Positions 7,052 to 8,606 of a DNA stretch of 8,606 bases are shown in pieces. The DNA is from Actinomycetes bacterium (lineage in GTDB: Bacteria; Actinomycetota; Thermoleophilia; BMS3ABIN01): the NCBI GenBank assembly GCA_021790075.1, contig JAJYIN010000083.1:1-8606 (forward strand), in the 5' to 3' direction. The notes beneath the pieces were generated by a model. It saw only the letters and a list, made by a program, of their open reading frames with translations, did not search any database and was not told the DNA's origin. The first letter of the stretch is position 1. Each line of letters starts with the position of its first letter. A program made the translations under genes and the position numbers.

Positions 7052-8119
7052 TTGAAAAAGAACAGCAACAGGAAACTCTCGTTCCTCGACACCTATCTCA
7101 CCCTGTGGATCTTCGCGGCCATGGCCGCCGGCATCGCCCTGGGTTACTTCACACCAGGAGTCGAGGGATTCATCGACTCTTTTGCAGTGGGCACCACCAA
7201 CGTTCCGATCGCCATCGGCCTCATTCTGATGATTTATCCACCTTTTGCCAAGGTGAGATACGAGGAGATGGGCGAGGTGTTGAGCAACCGGCGGGTGCTG
7301 GGGCTGTCGCTGTTTCAGAACTGGATCGTGGGTCCGGTCCTCATGTTTGCCCTGGCAGTGCTTTTTCTCCATAACCACCCGGACTACATGGCCGGCCTAA
7401 TCTTGATCGGCTTGGCCCGCTGCATCGCCATGGTCATTGTCTGGAACGAGATGGCCAGGGGGAATACGGAGTACGCCGCCGGCCTGGTGGCGCTGAACAG
7501 CATCTTCCAGGTACTTTTCTACAGCGTCTACGCCTGGTTCTTCCTCACCATCCTGCCGCCGGTGTTCGGGCTCAAAGGGACGGTGGTCGACATCGGCATC
7601 GGCCAGATCGCCAGAAGCGTTTTCATCTATCTGGGTATTCCTTTCGCCGCCGGCCTGCTCACCCGCTATGCCGGGGTCAGTTTGTTGGGACGGGAACGTT
7701 ACCACCAGACAGTGGTGCCGAGGATCAGCCCCATCACCCTGGTCGCCTTGCTGTTTACCATCGTTGTGATGTTCAGCCTCAAGGGCAGCCTCATCGTACA
7801 GATTCCCCTGGATGTAGCACTCATTGCCGTCCCCCTGGGAATTTATTTTGTCCTCATGTTCGTGGTCTCATTCTTGATGGGCAAGAAGGTGGGTGCCGAT
7901 TACAGCCGTTCGACGACCCTGGCGTTTACCGCCGCCAGCAACAATTTCGAGCTGGCCATCGCCGTCGCTGTGGCTGTTTTCGGGATTAATTCGGGGGCGG
8001 CCTTCGCCGGCGTAGTGGGGCCGCTGGTGGAGGTACCCGTGATGATCGGACTGGTTAATGTGGCCTTCTGGTTCCAGCGGGTCTATTTCCGCGAAACAGG
8101 CCCCGCCGAGGCTGGTTGA
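7052..8119 (+). CDS. acr3: ACR3-family arsenite efflux permease
   Basis: A 355-residue membrane protein with about ten hydrophobic helices, the usual ACR3 size. The conserved arsenite-site cysteine lies in GLARCIAMVIVWNE (Cys124), and the essential glutamate in GPLVEVPVMI (Glu327). MIYPPFAKVRYEE (60-72), LFQNWIVGPVLMF (87-99) and AASNNFELAIA near residue 300 are also typical. It exports As(III), probably as arsenite in exchange for protons. The TTG start at 7052-7054 is supported by AGAGGTG a few bases upstream; a second TTG four bases earlier is in another frame. It sits 47 nt after arsR on the same strand, a classical ars pair, and has no arsC or arsA nearby in the window. Its family and substrate are well supported; antimonite may also be carried. 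Confidence 0.95.
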   Translation: MKKNSNRKLSFLDTYLTLWIFAAMAAGIALGYFTPGVEGFIDSFAVGTTNVPIAIGLILMIYPPFAKVRYEEMGEVLSNRRVLGLSLFQNWIVGPVLMFALAVLFLHNHPDYMAGLILIGLARCIAMVIVWNEMARGNTEYAAGLVALNSIFQVLFYSVYAWFFLTILPPVFGLKGTVVDIGIGQIARSVFIYLGIPFAAGLLTRYAGVSLLGRERYHQTVVPRISPITLVALLFTIVVMFSLKGSLIVQIPLDVALIAVPLGIYFVLMFVVSFLMGKKVGADYSRSTTLAFTAASNNFELAIAVAVAVFGINSGAAFAGVVGPLVEVPVMIGLVNVAFWFQRVYFRETGPAEAG

Positions 8120-8180
8120 CCTAGCGCCCTCAAGGCGGAACGGAGGGATTTTTGGATAGAGCCGGAAAGGGCGGGCATTG

Positions 8181-8209
8181 TTGATTTAATCCGTCTATCC
8201 GGATATATT
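8181..8209 (+). promoter_or_regulatory. hgcA promoter with ArsR operator in the spacer
   Basis: TTGATT (8181-8186) and TATATT (8204-8209) are separated by exactly 17 nt. The spacer contains the perfect inverted repeat ATCCG-N6-CGGAT (8189-8204), placed two bases after the -35 just as in the arsR promoter. Its core TATCCGGATA (8196-8205) is itself a 10-bp palindrome. Transcription should begin near 8216, four bases before the ATG. This gives hgcA its own promoter independent of acr3, under the same repressor. Confidence 0.75.
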
Positions 8210-8219
8210 GCTAATAATT

Positions 8220-8606
8220 ATGGAAAATGACACCCATCAAATCCTGCAGGACTTAATCGCCGGCCTGCCCGGCCCGGAGGCCGGCGCCTCTGAGCTGGAG
8301 CCTCCCCGAGTCACGGGGAGGGTTTCCGCCGAAATCAGCCGGGCGGAACGCTGGCAACACTTCAAATGCCGGATCGGCGGCTTCCGCGACAGGTACGCCG
8401 TTGCCCCCGGCCTGTACGCCTTCGGCGAGCCCGGACCGCATGACGACGTCCTCGTGAGCGCCAATTACAAGCTCAGCTTTGATACGCTGCGAGGCCGGCT
8501 GGGAGGGCTGAGTTGCTGGATCCTGGTTCTGGATACGAAAGGCGTCAACGTCTGGTGCGCCGCGGGGAAAGGGACGTTCGGCACCGACGAGCTGGTCCGG
8601 AGCATT
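8220..8606 (+). CDS. hgcA: Mercury methylation corrinoid protein HgcA, N-terminal part
   Basis: The window holds the first 129 codons, roughly the first third of the family length. The diagnostic cap-helix motif NVWCAAGK (residues 110-117) is complete; its Cys113 is the lower axial ligand of the corrinoid cobalt. The flanking VLVSANYKLSFDTLR (77-91), WILVLDTKG (100-108) and GTFGTDELV (118-126) also fit HgcA rather than the related CO dehydrogenase/acetyl-CoA synthase corrinoid protein, which lacks this cysteine motif. Residues 1-44 are variable and Pro/Gly/Glu rich. HgcA passes a methyl group to Hg(II) with reduction by the ferredoxin HgcB; its C-terminal membrane helices and hgcB would lie beyond the edge. 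ATG 8220 is the only in-frame start before the conserved domain, and it has no ribosome site. The gene follows acr3 by 100 nt. Confidence 0.92.
   Translation, partial: MENDTHQILQDLIAGLPGPEAGASELEPPRVTGRVSAEISRAERWQHFKCRIGGFRDRYAVAPGLYAFGEPGPHDDVLVSANYKLSFDTLRGRLGGLSCWILVLDTKGVNVWCAAGKGTFGTDELVRSI
8258..8321 (+). other. Two strong tandem stem-loops inside the start of hgcA
   Basis: CGCCGGCCT (8258-8266) pairs perfectly with AGGCCGGCG (8278-8286), 9 bp with an 11-nt loop. CCTCCCCG (8301-8308) pairs perfectly with CGGGGAGG (8314-8321), 8 bp with a 5-nt loop. Both lie in the variable N-terminal coding part, 38 to 101 nt after the ATG. No T-run follows either. They may be a by-product of GC-rich codons or an RNA control element. 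Confidence 0.5.

Noticed and set aside
8125..8153. CGCC/GGCG stem and a downstream ATTTTT as a terminator after acr3
   Set aside because: The stem is only 4 bp and the T-run is 10 nt away from it.
8237..8464. Minus-strand open frame opposite the start of hgcA
   Set aside because: It is antisense to the conserved HgcA frame and shows no domain or ribosome site.

Overview
The window looks like a high-GC chromosome segment from an anaerobic member of the Actinomycetota (inference). The evidence is an inositol-1-phosphate synthase gene next to a CDP-alcohol phosphatidyltransferase of the phosphatidylinositol-phosphate synthase type, a multi-pass membrane protein of a kind I associate with actinobacteria, and frequent TTG or other non-ATG starts. 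The anaerobic lifestyle is inferred only from a mercury-methylation-type corrinoid protein gene (hgcA) at the right edge.

Left third (1-3220), all on the minus strand. In transcription order these are a lipoprotein with pilin-like segments (2444-3220), the phosphatidyltransferase (1655-2266), inositol-3-phosphate synthase ino1 (520-1605), and after a 208-nt gap with an AT-rich promoter-like stretch, a membrane-anchored small protein cut by the window edge (1-311). The middle pair forms a pathway: Ino1 makes inositol phosphate from glucose 6-phosphate and the transferase attaches it to CDP-diacylglycerol.

Middle (3284-6513), plus strand. A 228-residue multi-pass membrane protein is followed by about 330 nt with no convincing gene, then a large O-antigen ligase/Wzy-type membrane protein with a C-terminal TPR region. 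Its real start is probably well downstream of the longest open frame.

Right third (6600-8606), plus strand. This is the most interesting part: arsR (As(III)-type repressor with a CVC site), acr3 (arsenite efflux permease) and hgcA (5' third only, carrying the diagnostic NVWCAAGK motif). The arsR and hgcA promoters share one architecture: a TTGA-type -35 box, exactly 17 nt, TATATT, with the same inverted repeat ATCCG-N6-CGGAT in the same place in the spacer. A one-mismatch copy of the operator lies before acr3. The simplest reading is one ArsR regulon that places the mercury-methylation corrinoid protein under the same metalloid-responsive control as arsenite efflux. Both the arsR and hgcA promoters place transcription start at or within a few bases of the ATG, and neither gene has a Shine-Dalgarno sequence. 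Two strong perfect hairpins lie inside the first 105 nt of hgcA. No tRNA, rRNA, CRISPR or insertion sequence was seen.
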